From the NCBI GenBank assembly GCA_013288395.1, contig JABDBV010000006.1, positions 1 to 40,274 of the forward strand: DNA of 40,274 bases, written 5' to 3'. Source of the DNA: Gammaproteobacteria bacterium (GTDB lineage Bacteria; Pseudomonadota; Gammaproteobacteria; DSM-16500). This document shows, piece by piece, positions 25,872 to 34,146 of this stretch (positions are counted from its first letter, which is position 1; each line of letters begins with the position of its first letter). Position numbers and translations under genes: made by a program. The notes under the pieces are model-generated. The model did not search any database and had not been told where the DNA came from. It worked only from the letters and a program-made list of their open reading frames with translations.

Positions 25872-26004
25872 GTAACTACTCAGCCGTCATTGCGAGCCCA
25901 GCGTTTTTTGCTGGGCGTGGCAACCCAGAAACCAGCAAAATAACGCTAGATTGCGCAGGCTTTACGCTTTGTAGCCTCGCTCTGACAAGTCGCTGAATAG
26001 TTAC
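25872..26004. repeat. Repeat element related to the 5302 core, with GTAACTACTCAGC ends
   Basis: The outer ends GTAACTACTCAGC (25872-25884) and GCTGAATAGTTAC (25992-26004) are inverted repeats with one mismatch. The interior begins CGTCATTGCGAG and includes a short hairpin (CCCAGC/GCTGGG) and GGCAACCCAGAAACC, as in the element at 5302-5345. The rest of the gap 25765-26080 holds no gene. The ACTACTCAGCC end also occurs at 23611-23621 next to a different core. Confidence 0.75.
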
Positions 26005-26080
26005 TTATTTTTCGACATAGGAATATAACAGATTCATTAATAAAGATTTATTCTGTCGTACCGCTGTATCTTACAGAATA

Positions 26081-26776
26081 TTAAAGAAACGTAGAGTGCC
26101 CGATCCACCATCTATCCGGATAATAAGCAACCAACAGCGTATTATTTTTAATCGTATTAATAATAGGCCCAACCAGATCTTTACTGACAGCAGGACATCC
26201 CCAACTTGTGCCTACACGTCCATAACGCCTAACCGTTTCCGCATTCACATAACGGGCACCATGCATCACTGTAGCACGACGTAAGGCATTATCATTGATA
26301 CCTGGTTCCAATCCATTTAGACGTAATGCATAACCCAAATTACCCATATAGGATTCGCCCGTCAAAAACACACCAATGCTAGATTGCAAACTATGAACTT
26401 TGTTTGAAAAAGAAGTGGCTTGCACATCACCACTGTTTTTACCATGCGATACCCACGTGTTATAAAGCGGCTTGCTGCTTTTTAAATCAAATACCCATAA
26501 TCTTTTTTCATAGGATGGTTTTGAATAATCAATCACCGTGAGAATTTGTTTATGATCCATTCCACGTTGTCTTGCTTTTAAATAAGCAATCAAACTAAGA
26601 CGTAACACATCAGAATCAATATTAGATGATCTAGCTTTCAATAAATGCATTTGCGTTTGCAACCATTCATTCGCACCTGGCTCACTCGGGTTTGTAACAT
26701 GCGGATCCCAAGGCCAGCTAAAACCAAACAATTGAACCACAAAAAATAAAAAACAGATTCGTTTAATTATCATCAA
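26081..26776 (-). CDS. Murein L,D-transpeptidase catalytic domain protein (YkuD_2 type)
   Basis: 231 residues. A signal peptide (about 1-19, MIIKRICFLFFVVQLFGFS) directs export. The catalytic region reads VMHGARYVNAET with His172, then RVGTSWGCPAVS with Cys194 as nucleophile, the pattern of the YkuD_2 family (PF13645) that cross-links or remodels peptidoglycan in the periplasm. LRLNGLEPGIND between strands also fits. The gene stands alone, with a 166-base A+T-rich gap upstream that contains no clear promoter. Start ATG 26776 has a second Met directly behind it; either may be used. Confidence 0.88.
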   Translation of the reverse strand: MMIIKRICFLFFVVQLFGFSWPWDPHVTNPSEPGANEWLQTQMHLLKARSSNIDSDVLRLSLIAYLKARQRGMDHKQILTVIDYSKPSYEKRLWVFDLKSSKPLYNTWVSHGKNSGDVQATSFSNKVHSLQSSIGVFLTGESYMGNLGYALRLNGLEPGINDNALRRATVMHGARYVNAETVRRYGRVGTSWGCPAVSKDLVGPIINTIKNNTLLVAYYPDRWWIGHSTFL

Positions 26777-26942
26777 TCACCTCTGATTCTTATTATATTC
26801 TTTTCGCCCTTTTATTGCTCAGGCTAAAGAAATCAATGGGATTAACATGTAAACAAAATACGACAGATTGTCAACGATAAATAGAAAAAACCATGGAAAA
26901 TAGAGGATTTTTTGCGCAGTTACTACTATATCGCTTGCATCG

Positions 26943-28829
26943 CTAAGACATCATCTGATGCTTCTCCAACAGACGTACCAAATCATCCGCTTTAAGAGGC
27001 CTGCTTAAATAAAATCCTTGCACAATATCGCAATTAAGATTTACCAAATAATCCAATTGGCCGCTAGATTCCACACCTTCAGCAATCACTTTCAAATTAA
27101 TTTTGTGAGCAAGATTAATGATGGACTCAACAATATCTGCACTAGGTACAGTTGTTAGCATTTTATCCATAAATACTTTGTCAATTTTTAAACCTGTTAC
27201 TGGAAGCGTAGTTAGATAACTGAGTGAGGTGCTACCCGATCCGAAATCATCAATCAGTGTACAAATACCCATTTTTCTTAATCGTTCCAAAACGTCAATA
27301 AGGTCACTCTCAGATGTCACAATAGCAGTTTCAGTTAATTCAAATTCTAATCGTTCAGGAGGAATGCCTGTTTCCACCAACACTTGCCTAACCGTATCTA
27401 TAAAATCTTTTCGATGTAGTTGAATGGGTGAAATATTAATGGCAAGTGAAATCGACTCTTGTATTTTTCCACTCTTAAACCACGTCATGTATTTTTGACA
27501 TGCTTCAAATAACACCCAATCACCTAATGGAACAATATATCCAATTTTTTCTGCTATCGGTATAAACACTCTGGGTGGCACATCGCCCAGTGTTTTAGAA
27601 TGCCATCTTAACAGAGCCTCGATCCCAGTTATTTTTTTAGAATTTTTAGCTTCAAAAAGCGGCTGGAAATATAATTCAATTTCATTATTTGCGATTGCGT
27701 TAGGCAAACTACGTTCAATTTCTATGCGTGATGCTTCTTCTGTAGCAAGTTCTGAGGTATAGAATTGAAAATTATCTCCACCTAATTTTTTAGCCTTCAA
27801 CATTGCTAATTCAACATAGCGATCAATATGCTGCTCTGACACCTTGCGTGGCGTGTAAATAGCAATACTAACGCTAACAGTAATATTGATTTCATTATTA
27901 TTAATATAATAGGGAATTTTTAGCGCACCAAGCAAACACTCTGCTATCTCTCTGATGGCTTTATGGTCCGTCATTGCTTCAATTATAATTTTAAACTGGT
28001 CACCACTCACTTTAGCTATTAATTCTGTATTCACAATATTATTTTTAATTCGATGAACAATTTCCTGCAGTAATATATTTCCATACGATTCACCAAATGA
28101 TTCATTCACTCGCCTAAAATTATCCACATCGATTAAAAAAACAGTGAAGGTTGAGGATTGAGAATTTGCCTTATATATAGCATTTTCCAAAATTCGTTCG
28201 TAAGCACGGCGATTCGGTAATTGTGTTAACCCATCCTTATAAGCATAATCTTTGAATTTATTTAAACTGGTAAATTTGTCAGCTTCATAAATATAGATAA
28301 GCATCACCACCAACATAGCCAAACCACTGAAGCTTATAAATTCTAATAAAATTAAATTTGTCACGGGCGGTGTAGGCAATGGATAGGAAATGATATGCAT
28401 GGTATAAAAGCACATCCCTGCTGCCACATTAATTAAGCACCAAACTATCCCCGCTCGGATACCACCCACAAAGGCTGCAACCATGCCCGGTAAAATAAGC
28501 CAATAAGTAACGGGAGAGGCGATACCTCCCAAATGATATATCAGCCATATAAATACAGCGGTCATAGATAAAACCATCAGATGAACAGCAAGCTCCAATG
28601 AATGAAAATATTTTAAAATGAACAAGGATGAGAACATCACCGCTTCTGTCAATGCAAAGGCGATCACAGCTTGTTCAAAATGGAGAAAATAATAAAGTTG
28701 CGCATAAAAAAACGAGGCTACTAATGAAATTAAGCAGGTATTAATCTGATTTTTTGCAGCAGAATAGGCTATATCATCTTTTTTGATATCATAAGGAATA
28801 AAAAATTGGTAGACATCGTCGATACTCAT
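26943..28829 (-). CDS. Membrane c-di-GMP phosphodiesterase with degenerate GGDEF and intact EAL
   Basis: 628 residues. Five or six hydrophobic segments (about 30-182) form a membrane sensor region. A GGDEF domain follows (about 195-360), whose signature is SGDQF at 275-279, so cyclase activity is unlikely; such domains often bind GTP as regulators. The EAL domain (about 372-625) keeps EALLRW (404-409), NISPIQL, ELTET, the DDFGSG loop, GLKIDK, AEGVE and QGFYLSRP, so it should hydrolyse c-di-GMP to pGpG. It is a single gene, divergent from the gene at 29077 across 247 bases. Start ATG 28829 has only a weak GGGA Shine-Dalgarno sequence. Confidence 0.92.
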   Translation of the reverse strand: MSIDDVYQFFIPYDIKKDDIAYSAAKNQINTCLISLVASFFYAQLYYFLHFEQAVIAFALTEAVMFSSLFILKYFHSLELAVHLMVLSMTAVFIWLIYHLGGIASPVTYWLILPGMVAAFVGGIRAGIVWCLINVAAGMCFYTMHIISYPLPTPPVTNLILLEFISFSGLAMLVVMLIYIYEADKFTSLNKFKDYAYKDGLTQLPNRRAYERILENAIYKANSQSSTFTVFLIDVDNFRRVNESFGESYGNILLQEIVHRIKNNIVNTELIAKVSGDQFKIIIEAMTDHKAIREIAECLLGALKIPYYINNNEINITVSVSIAIYTPRKVSEQHIDRYVELAMLKAKKLGGDNFQFYTSELATEEASRIEIERSLPNAIANNEIELYFQPLFEAKNSKKITGIEALLRWHSKTLGDVPPRVFIPIAEKIGYIVPLGDWVLFEACQKYMTWFKSGKIQESISLAINISPIQLHRKDFIDTVRQVLVETGIPPERLEFELTETAIVTSESDLIDVLERLRKMGICTLIDDFGSGSTSLSYLTTLPVTGLKIDKVFMDKMLTTVPSADIVESIINLAHKINLKVIAEGVESSGQLDYLVNLNCDIVQGFYLSRPLKADDLVRLLEKHQMMS

Positions 28830-29044
28830 TTTTTCCCGATCAAAACGTTCGTCTCGAAGAATGACCCATCCTTATAGATTAATGGAATTAGCCTGTCATT
28901 TGAAGAAGTATTATGCAGCTTTCATTATTTTCTTGCTGAACACACCATCTCATATAATCCGTTAGATTCAATAGGTTACTTACCCCCAGTGTTTACCCTA
29001 CCCAACTGTTTAAATAAGTATGATCTTCAATACGCTATAATAGG

Positions 29045-29055
29045 CCTATAAAGAT
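29045..29055 (+). promoter_or_regulatory. Shared upstream block CCTATAAAGAT
   Basis: Third instance of the block seen at 5624 and 10293, ending 21 bases before ATG 29077. A TATAAT hexamer lies at 29036-29041. Either could be the -10 region; no clear -35 is visible. Confidence 0.4.
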
Positions 29056-29076
29056 GAACAAAACGATGGGGGCAAG

Positions 29077-30057
29077 ATGTCTTCCATAATTGATATATTG
29101 CTAAATAATAAAGATTTCACAAGAGAAAAATTAAGTGAAAAATTTAAAGCACAAATAAAAGCAAACGTGCTAGGCAGAGTATTTAACGAATTTCCACTCA
29201 TGCTTCCTCAAGAACAAATGCAAGGTTTAATGCATGAATTCAAAAATATTATAGATAATGCAACTGTTATATTAAACGATAACATGCCAACTCTAAACAT
29301 CGAAGATAAAAAAACCAAAGCGGCGCTCAACAACTGGTTTGACCACATGTCAGCTGCTACAACGATGCAATTGTTAGATCTTAGTGGAAATCCATCCAAT
29401 GATTGGATGAATTTTTTAAACTTAAATGAAAAGGAAAGAGAAATAATAATTGCAAAAACGAATTTTGTGCTTTCTTCTTTCTCGGAGAATATTTGGGGAT
29501 TTGCAATGTTAGAGTACGTGAACAATACTGAAGATAAAACTACAAGCATGAATGCCGCCTTAGCCGTTTCGAATTATGCAAACCCAACTTTTTCTTTAGA
29601 CTATTTTGCAAAACGACAGCAAGATTATGCAGACTTATGTAAAAATATGATGGAAGAAATATCCATCTATAAAACCTCGCTTGATGCCAAATTAGAAAAA
29701 ATGATTAAAACTTTACATTCAATAGTGAATACTGACCCCAAAAAACCCATTACTGATGAAGTAGACCAATTACAATCAAAATTTTCCGCGTTGTGCAAAT
29801 TGATTAACAATTTTAACCGATTTACATGCGGGGCCATCAATCCTGATCAACTTCTTGCACAATTAAAATTGACCCTAGATGCATTTAAAGACGATAAAGC
29901 GTTTAAAGACACCGGCTTAAATTTTTTTAAGGCGGCCCAGAACGAACCATCATTAAGTGACTTTATCAAAAAAATGGATACGTTCATTCAGCAATTTACC
30001 AGTGGAAAAGATTTAGCTGCACTCACTGCTTCTGCGCATCTACCCAAACCGAAATAA
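29077..30057 (+). CDS. Unknown helical protein, effector candidate
   Basis: 326 residues with no signal peptide, no membrane segment and no recognised domain. It is predicted mostly alpha-helical and charged throughout, ending ASAHLPKPK. Start ATG 29077 has GGGGGCAAG just upstream. Its leader shares the CC-TATAAARAT block with the two ankyrin-nucleotidyltransferase genes, which suggests common control. The boundary module CAAACGCGCACGCTCGCGCG begins only 6 bases after its stop. It could be a secreted host-acting protein, a guess based on context and the lack of known homology. Confidence 0.75.
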   Translation: MSSIIDILLNNKDFTREKLSEKFKAQIKANVLGRVFNEFPLMLPQEQMQGLMHEFKNIIDNATVILNDNMPTLNIEDKKTKAALNNWFDHMSAATTMQLLDLSGNPSNDWMNFLNLNEKEREIIIAKTNFVLSSFSENIWGFAMLEYVNNTEDKTTSMNAALAVSNYANPTFSLDYFAKRQQDYADLCKNMMEEISIYKTSLDAKLEKMIKTLHSIVNTDPKKPITDEVDQLQSKFSALCKLINNFNRFTCGAINPDQLLAQLKLTLDAFKDDKAFKDTGLNFFKAAQNEPSLSDFIKKMDTFIQQFTSGKDLAALTASAHLPKPK

Positions 30058-30062
30058 TTTTT

Positions 30063-30238
30063 CAAACGCGCACGCTCGCGCGAGATAGGGGTCAACATAG
30101 GGGTCAAGTCTCTGCTTAAGAAACATAGGGGTCAAGTCTCTGCTTAACGAATAAATAAAAATCAGAATAACGATTACAGGAACTTTAATATTCGTTAAGC
30201 AGAGACTTGACCCCTTCGTCACTCAGCTCGAGAACAAG
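30063..30238. repeat. Dispersed palindromic element, 27-bp arms (copy 2), with repeated arm fragments
   Basis: Perfect 27-bp inverted repeat, 30127-30153 against 30189-30215, with a spacer nearly identical to that of the element at 14877. Two extra partial copies of the left end (starting ATAGGGGTCAA near 30085 and CATAGGGGTCAAGTC near 30097) lie beside it, as if the end had been duplicated. Flanks are CAAACGCGCACGCTCGCGCG on the left (30063) and the CTTGTTCTCGAGCT module on the right (30225-30238, reverse strand). It separates two convergent genes and overlaps the last codons of the porin-like gene. Confidence 0.85.
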
Positions 30239-31107
30239 CTAGGAAAAATATTATCAAGATATAAATAAAGCTGCGCCACCCCACCAATCTTGCTTCCCGT
30301 ATTACTATTAATAGGAATAATGGCCTCAATACCAAATTGCCCATAACGCCCAACATAAATAATACCAGGATCAACATTCCCCGTCGTTTGACCACTACAA
30401 CTACCCTGTGTACAGGTTGATAACGGTATTTCTATTACCGGAACCAATGAATTTATTAGTGGGATTTTAAATTGATAAATAAAATGATCTAAATAAAGAA
30501 AACTATATTCAATTGCAAAACCCCAGTTAATACTGGTGACAGTATAATTGTTAGTAACAATATTAGGCCCAACGTTAGCACCAATGGCTAACGGTCTTAG
30601 GAATTTGATTGCGTCAAAGTAGATACCAAAACCTTGTGCATATAAAAGTTGTGGCGAAAGCGTGGTATGAGAATTCGCGCCCACTCGCGGACTACCTGTG
30701 CCCCCTATGGTTGAATTGAGACTGACAGAAAAAATAGACTCTGTGCTTGGTATTCTAGCAAAATTATATTTAGCACCCACCTGCCAATCATTAAACCCGT
30801 TCGCCGGTGGATGCCCTGGATTTTTTACATGTAAATAACTCGCATTAATAGAGAGTTGAAGTCGTTTAGTCACACGTAAGGCGTATTGTAATCGAGGGTT
30901 CGAGGTCCAGGCATCACCACCATTCGATCCTGGTGCTTCTGTCCGAAAGTATGTAAGAGCTAATTTGTCAGAAATAAAAGGGCTTTCAATGACAATCGTC
31001 GAAGGAAAAAAACGTTTGCCTACATAACCTTCAGATCGTGCGACTGTGCTGATAATAAACAGCGTCAATATGGCAAGTAAGCGCCACTGCTTAAACATCC
31101 ATGCCAT
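30223..31107 (-). CDS. Outer-membrane beta-barrel protein (MetA-like/porin-like)
   Basis: 294 residues. A signal peptide (about 6-25, ending VARSEG) is followed by alternating beta-strand sequence rich in aromatic and Tyr/Asn residues, such as LQLSINASYLHV and WQVGAKYNFARI. This resembles the PF13557-type outer-membrane transporter family ('MetA-pathway of phenol degradation'), where the true role is usually unknown. The C-terminus does not end in the usual terminal Phe: the last codons (SLFSS, then TGA) fall inside the repeat boundary module, so the original end may have been replaced. It begins directly after the sulfotransferase gene and is likely in one operon with it. Confidence 0.75.
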   Translation of the reverse strand: MAWMFKQWRLLAILTLFIISTVARSEGYVGKRFFPSTIVIESPFISDKLALTYFRTEAPGSNGGDAWTSNPRLQYALRVTKRLQLSINASYLHVKNPGHPPANGFNDWQVGAKYNFARIPSTESIFSVSLNSTIGGTGSPRVGANSHTTLSPQLLYAQGFGIYFDAIKFLRPLAIGANVGPNIVTNNYTVTSINWGFAIEYSFLYLDHFIYQFKIPLINSLVPVIEIPLSTCTQGSCSGQTTGNVDPGIIYVGRYGQFGIEAIIPINSNTGSKIGGVAQLYLYLDNIFPSLFSS

Positions 31108-31794
31108 TCAATGCTCGCCTATTAGTAGCTCATTACGCTTTTCTAAGCACCAATTATATATTCCAAAATCGTCTGCATACCAGCGTTTCAGATTGCGTAA
31201 CGCCTTGTCGCTTAAATATTTATCTGTTCCCCTGGGATTACGATGCGCATTGGTTTCATCGCTGGGAGCGACAATGTCTTCGTCAATTTGTAACAGTGCG
31301 CGTAGACGGACGAGATCCGCATCAAAATCCGGCTGATGTCCAATAAACGCAATTTTATGGGCTTCCTTTTCAAGAAAAGCCAGCGACCCTAAAAAAGCGA
31401 CATACCGATGCCGCACATGCCCAATGGAACGCATGGCAGACCATGCAAAGTACCGTTTCAGTAAGTTTAAGCTGGAAAGCGCCTCAGCAAGCTGATTGGG
31501 GTGCTGGAAACGTTTAAATGCTCTTTTCTCCCCAGAACTCCAAGGATAATAGTAGCGCGGCCTACCCTCTCGTAAACGGCTATAAAAACCCGAAACAAAA
31601 CGCGAAACAGGATCACGTACAAAAAAAATTGCTTTTGCTGAAGGGTGCGTACTAACAAATTTAGGGAATGTCATGGCATGTTCAAAGCAGTGCACAGTCA
31701 GTGAGGGTGTTCGCCGTTTTTGCTGGGAAATAACATATTTTACTGCCGTACCAGCTGTTTTTCTATTGTGTAGAACTCCATATTGAATAACCAT
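31108..31794 (-). CDS. Sulfotransferase family protein
   Basis: 228 residues from ATG 31794. LHNRKTAGTAVKYV resembles the 5'-phosphosulfate-binding loop and FVRDPVSRFVSGFYSR the 3'-phosphate-binding motif of PAPS-dependent sulfotransferases (PF03567-like). NLKRWYADDFGIYNW near the end also fits that family. The frame continues upstream to a TTG at 31872, but ATG 31794 has AGGA a few bases upstream and places the binding loop at the usual distance. Substrate is unknown: surface glycan, lipid or a host molecule are possible. No sulfate-activation genes (cysDNC) are present nearby. It ends 1 base before the porin-like gene begins. Confidence 0.8.
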   Translation of the reverse strand: MVIQYGVLHNRKTAGTAVKYVISQQKRRTPSLTVHCFEHAMTFPKFVSTHPSAKAIFFVRDPVSRFVSGFYSRLREGRPRYYYPWSSGEKRAFKRFQHPNQLAEALSSLNLLKRYFAWSAMRSIGHVRHRYVAFLGSLAFLEKEAHKIAFIGHQPDFDADLVRLRALLQIDEDIVAPSDETNAHRNPRGTDKYLSDKALRNLKRWYADDFGIYNWCLEKRNELLIGEH

Positions 31795-31950
31795 GCTGTC
31801 CTGCCGGTTGTGCTCGATTTTTAAAGTAGGCCCTGTTTTTTTATCACCAAAATGGCCCCTCTGCAAGATCAATGAAAATAAACTAGCGGCCTGTCTTTGT
31901 TTTCATTAAAATGCATCATGTCATACACTCTATTTTAAGGAGATAGCACC

Positions 31951-32052
31951 ATGAGCAAGGAACAAAAACCACAGAAAAACAAAAAGAAACCAGCAGCAAA
32001 ATCTTTAATGGAAAAACGTAAAGAAAAGCAAGAAAAGAAAAAGAACAAGTAG
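31951..32052 (+). CDS. Small Lys-rich protein (33 residues)
   Basis: The ORF begins MSKEQKPQKNKKKPAAKS and ends in KKKNK; almost half its residues are Lys. AAGGAGA lies 7 bases before the ATG, and a rho-independent terminator follows directly, so this looks like a complete one-gene transcription unit. Similar tiny Lys-rich proteins of unknown role are found in Legionella and other gammaproteobacteria (recalled, not searched). Nucleic-acid binding is plausible from charge only. Confidence 0.75.
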   Translation: MSKEQKPQKNKKKPAAKSLMEKRKEKQEKKKNK

Positions 32053-32060
32053 TTTAAGCG

Positions 32061-32100
32061 TTGGGTTAAGCGCAGGATGCGCTTAGCCCACCTTGTTTTT
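32061..32100 (+). terminator. Rho-independent terminator
   Basis: TGGGTTAAGCG (32062-32072) pairs with CGCTTAGCCCA (32080-32090), with one G-T pair and a 7-base loop, then TTGTTTTT. It ends the small Lys-rich gene and may also serve srkA on the opposite strand, whose stop lies at its right edge. Confidence 0.85.
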
Positions 32101-33070
32101 ACTCCTCCAATACCTCCACCTGCTTCTCTAAATCTACGACTTGTTCTTTCCAGTATGACAAGGTGTTGAACCAAGGAAAGCTCCTTGGAAAAGCAGGGTC
32201 TTCCCAGCGTTTTGCAAGCCAGGCGGAATAATGGAGCATACGCAAACTACGCAGTGCTTCTATCAAGTGTAATTCCGCGTAATTGAAATCATGAAATGCT
32301 AAATAACCTTTCAAAATCCTATCTAACTGCGCGCTCACCTCGTGTTTAGTGCCACCAGATAACAGCATCCAAATATCTTGAACAGCAGGCCCCATTAAAC
32401 AATCATCCAAATCAACTATCTGTGGCCCTGCGTTATTCCACAACACATTTCCCGCGTGACAATCGCCATGCAAGCGAATATTACGTATGGGCCCTGCTTG
32501 CTCAAATGCTTGTTCAATTTTTTCCAATAAGGTTTCTACAAAGTAGCAATACATTGTTTTGACTTCGGCGGGTATAAAATTATTTTCTAACAAAAACTGA
32601 TAAGGACCCCGTCCATACGTTTGCACATCTAAACGCAGACGGTGTTGAAATGGTTTATAGGCACCGGTTGCATGCAAGCGTCCAATAAAACGCCCCATCC
32701 ATTCCAAGTGTTCCATATTATCGAGCTCAATCGTACGTCCGCCCTGGCGCACAAAGAGTGCAAACCGATAACCCTGATAAGTATGGAGCGTTTGCTCCGC
32801 AATCAAGATGGGTGCGATAACAGGAATTTCATTCGCCGCTAATTCCAAAGCAAATTGGTGTTCTTCAAGAATAGCTTCATTGGTCCAACGATGGGGGCGA
32901 TAAAATTTAGCGATCAACGGTGGCGCATCATCGATGCCAATCTGATAAACACGATTCTCGTAGCTATTTAATGCCAATAAACTTCCAGTGCACGGAAAGC
33001 CAACGCTTTCAACAGCGGTTAAAATCAAGCTGGGATCTAAATCGGCGTAAGGTATAAGATGATTAGTCAA
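32099..33070 (-). CDS. srkA: Stress response Ser/Thr kinase SrkA (YihE)
   Basis: 323 residues, close to the 328 of E. coli SrkA/YihE, an aminoglycoside-phosphotransferase-fold protein kinase that protects against envelope and oxidative stress death. Motifs: NRVYQIG and IAKFYRP in the N-lobe with the ATP-binding Lys; WTNEAILEEHQF; the catalytic loop LHGDCHAGNVLW; and the metal-binding IVDLDDCLMGP. Single gene on the minus strand, downstream of csp but separated from it by a terminator (33106-33135). In E. coli srkA lies with dsbA; here it does not. Confidence 0.93.
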   Translation of the reverse strand: MTNHLIPYADLDPSLILTAVESVGFPCTGSLLALNSYENRVYQIGIDDAPPLIAKFYRPHRWTNEAILEEHQFALELAANEIPVIAPILIAEQTLHTYQGYRFALFVRQGGRTIELDNMEHLEWMGRFIGRLHATGAYKPFQHRLRLDVQTYGRGPYQFLLENNFIPAEVKTMYCYFVETLLEKIEQAFEQAGPIRNIRLHGDCHAGNVLWNNAGPQIVDLDDCLMGPAVQDIWMLLSGGTKHEVSAQLDRILKGYLAFHDFNYAELHLIEALRSLRMLHYSAWLAKRWEDPAFPRSFPWFNTLSYWKEQVVDLEKQVEVLEE

Positions 33071-33094
33071 GACGGCTTCTACATATTTCGTTGC

Positions 33095-33135
33095 TCTAAT
33101 AACAAAGGCCCATCAATGAAACAAAGAATGGGCCT
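33095..33135 (-). terminator. Terminator of the cold-shock gene
   Basis: On the minus strand AGGCCCAT (33128-33135) pairs with ATGGGCCT (33106-33113) around a 14-base loop, followed by TTTGTTATTA. It lies between csp and srkA. Confidence 0.75.
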
Positions 33136-33201
33136 CTGATTATTGCTTATTTGGTATGAAAACACACCTAAACAAGTTGTACAGACTGAAAGGCTGATTA
33201 A

Positions 33202-33420
33202 TTAGCCAATAACAGTAACGTCTTCGGCTTGTGGGCCTTTTTGACCTTGTGTTACTGTAAATTCTACTATCTGTCCTTCTGATAAAGAACGATATCCTTC
33301 GCTTTTAATAGCGCGGAAGTGTACAAACACATCATCGCCATGTTCGCGTTGAATAAAACCAAAACCTTTATCATTGTTGAACCACTTAACGGTTCCTTTT
33401 TCACGTACTGCTACTGCCAT
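33202..33420 (-). CDS. CspA-family cold-shock protein
   Basis: 72 residues, one cold-shock domain. RNP1 reads KGFGFIQ and RNP2 VFVHF; the N-terminal [11 protein letters not shown] is typical. Such proteins bind single-stranded RNA and DNA and melt mRNA structure. AAAGG lies a few bases before the ATG. The region upstream has no other gene for about 160 bases, consistent with the long leader of csp mRNAs. An own terminator follows, so it is monocistronic. Paralogue identity (CspA, C, D or E) cannot be decided. Confidence 0.96.
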   Translation of the reverse strand: MAVAVREKGTVKWFNNDKGFGFIQREHGDDVFVHFRAIKSEGYRSLSEGQIVEFTVTQGQKGPQAEDVTVIG

Positions 33421-33581
33421 AATTAATAACCTTTCGTTAAATAAATAAAAAACATTTCATGTAAATTACCACCCCAATTAAACTTCAACGGACGTAGTAA
33501 CCGGTATAATGTATCAGAAATTATCCACTTTGTCTGTTTTTTAATGAAATATTTAAACAAAGAAGGAGTGGGGGTTGGTAT

Positions 33582-33613
33582 AAAAGAAAAAGGGCAGTTT
33601 TGGAGCTGCCCTT
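33582..33613 (-). terminator. Rho-independent terminator of the putative small RNA
   Basis: On the minus strand AAGGGCAG (33606-33613) pairs with CTGCCCTT (33590-33597) around an 8-base loop, then TTTCTTTT. No protein gene on that strand ends here, which is the first hint of an RNA gene upstream. Confidence 0.85.
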
Positions 33614-33795
33614 AACAGAAACCTGTAAAACATCCTTGCTAACGTCTGCATCCATGCAATAACACAAAACGAGGAGTGGTTGCAGAATCCTTTCTCTAAC
33701 CGCTAGTCATCCTTGACTATGAAGGAAGTCTATCGCAGCAAAGCGTGATACCACAACAGGGGGTAAACATCGCCATGGAGCCTTCCTAATCGAAA
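33582..33795 (-). ncRNA. Putative CsrA-binding small RNA (RsmY/RsmZ-like)
   Basis: Read on the minus strand, this gene-free stretch has five GGA motifs in A/U-GGA context: 5' AGGAAGG (33781-33788), AAGGAU in the loop of UAGUC/GACUA (33704-33719), AGGA in the loop of AGAA/UUCU (33684-33695), UGGA in the loop of UGCA/UGCA (33647-33658) and CAAGGAUG (33631-33638). It ends in a strong terminator. GGA in hairpin loops is the hallmark of RNAs that titrate CsrA/RsmA. Upstream, at 33878-33890, the minus strand reads CGTAAGAAATTAG, which matches half of the Legionella LetA box (TNAGAAATTTCTNA) and of the GacA box (TGTAAG). The 5' end is estimated. 6S and 4.5S RNA were considered and do not fit. Confidence 0.6.
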
Positions 33796-34146
33796 ATAAA
33801 TATCCAATAAAAGTAATATATTCTATTAATTCAAATAGATAAAAAAAATTGTGTGGCAATTATCTTAGCAGACTGGTCTAATTTCTTACGCTTTTTGGCC
33901 TCACATATAGCAAATGTCTCACAAGAATATGAGACTTTGTCCACGATTTTGACCCCTGTTTTATGTTTATTTACCTAAAAATCCTAATAAAGTGATTCGA
34001 ATGCCCGTTTTAACCCCCTGATTTTATTGTTTATTTTTTTACCAAAATTATATTTTTGTTAATAAAAGTCTAGTTAATGGGGTCTTAAGATGATGCTGGT
34101 AAAATTTTAGTCACTTAAGGGTTTTTCACACATCGCGGGGGATGGT
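33796..34146. other. A+T-rich intergenic region with regulatory dyads
   Basis: No gene is seen. It holds the upstream region of the putative small RNA (GacA/LetA-like half-site at 33878-33890) and a perfect dyad GTCTCA-N8-TGAGAC (33916-33935). The rest is A+T-rich, probably with the promoter of the exported-protein gene at 34147; a firm -35/-10 pair cannot be chosen. Confidence 0.5.

Noticed and set aside
31795-31872. TTG-initiated N-terminal extension of the sulfotransferase
   Set aside because: The extension lacks family similarity, while ATG 31794 has a better ribosome site and the usual spacing to the binding loop; still possible.
33582-33795. 6S RNA, SRP 4.5S RNA or RNase P RNA as identity of the small RNA
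   Set aside because: The GGAAGCAGCCAAGG-type SRP tetraloop region, the RNase P core and the 6S open bubble are not found; the GGA-loop pattern fits Csr RNAs better.
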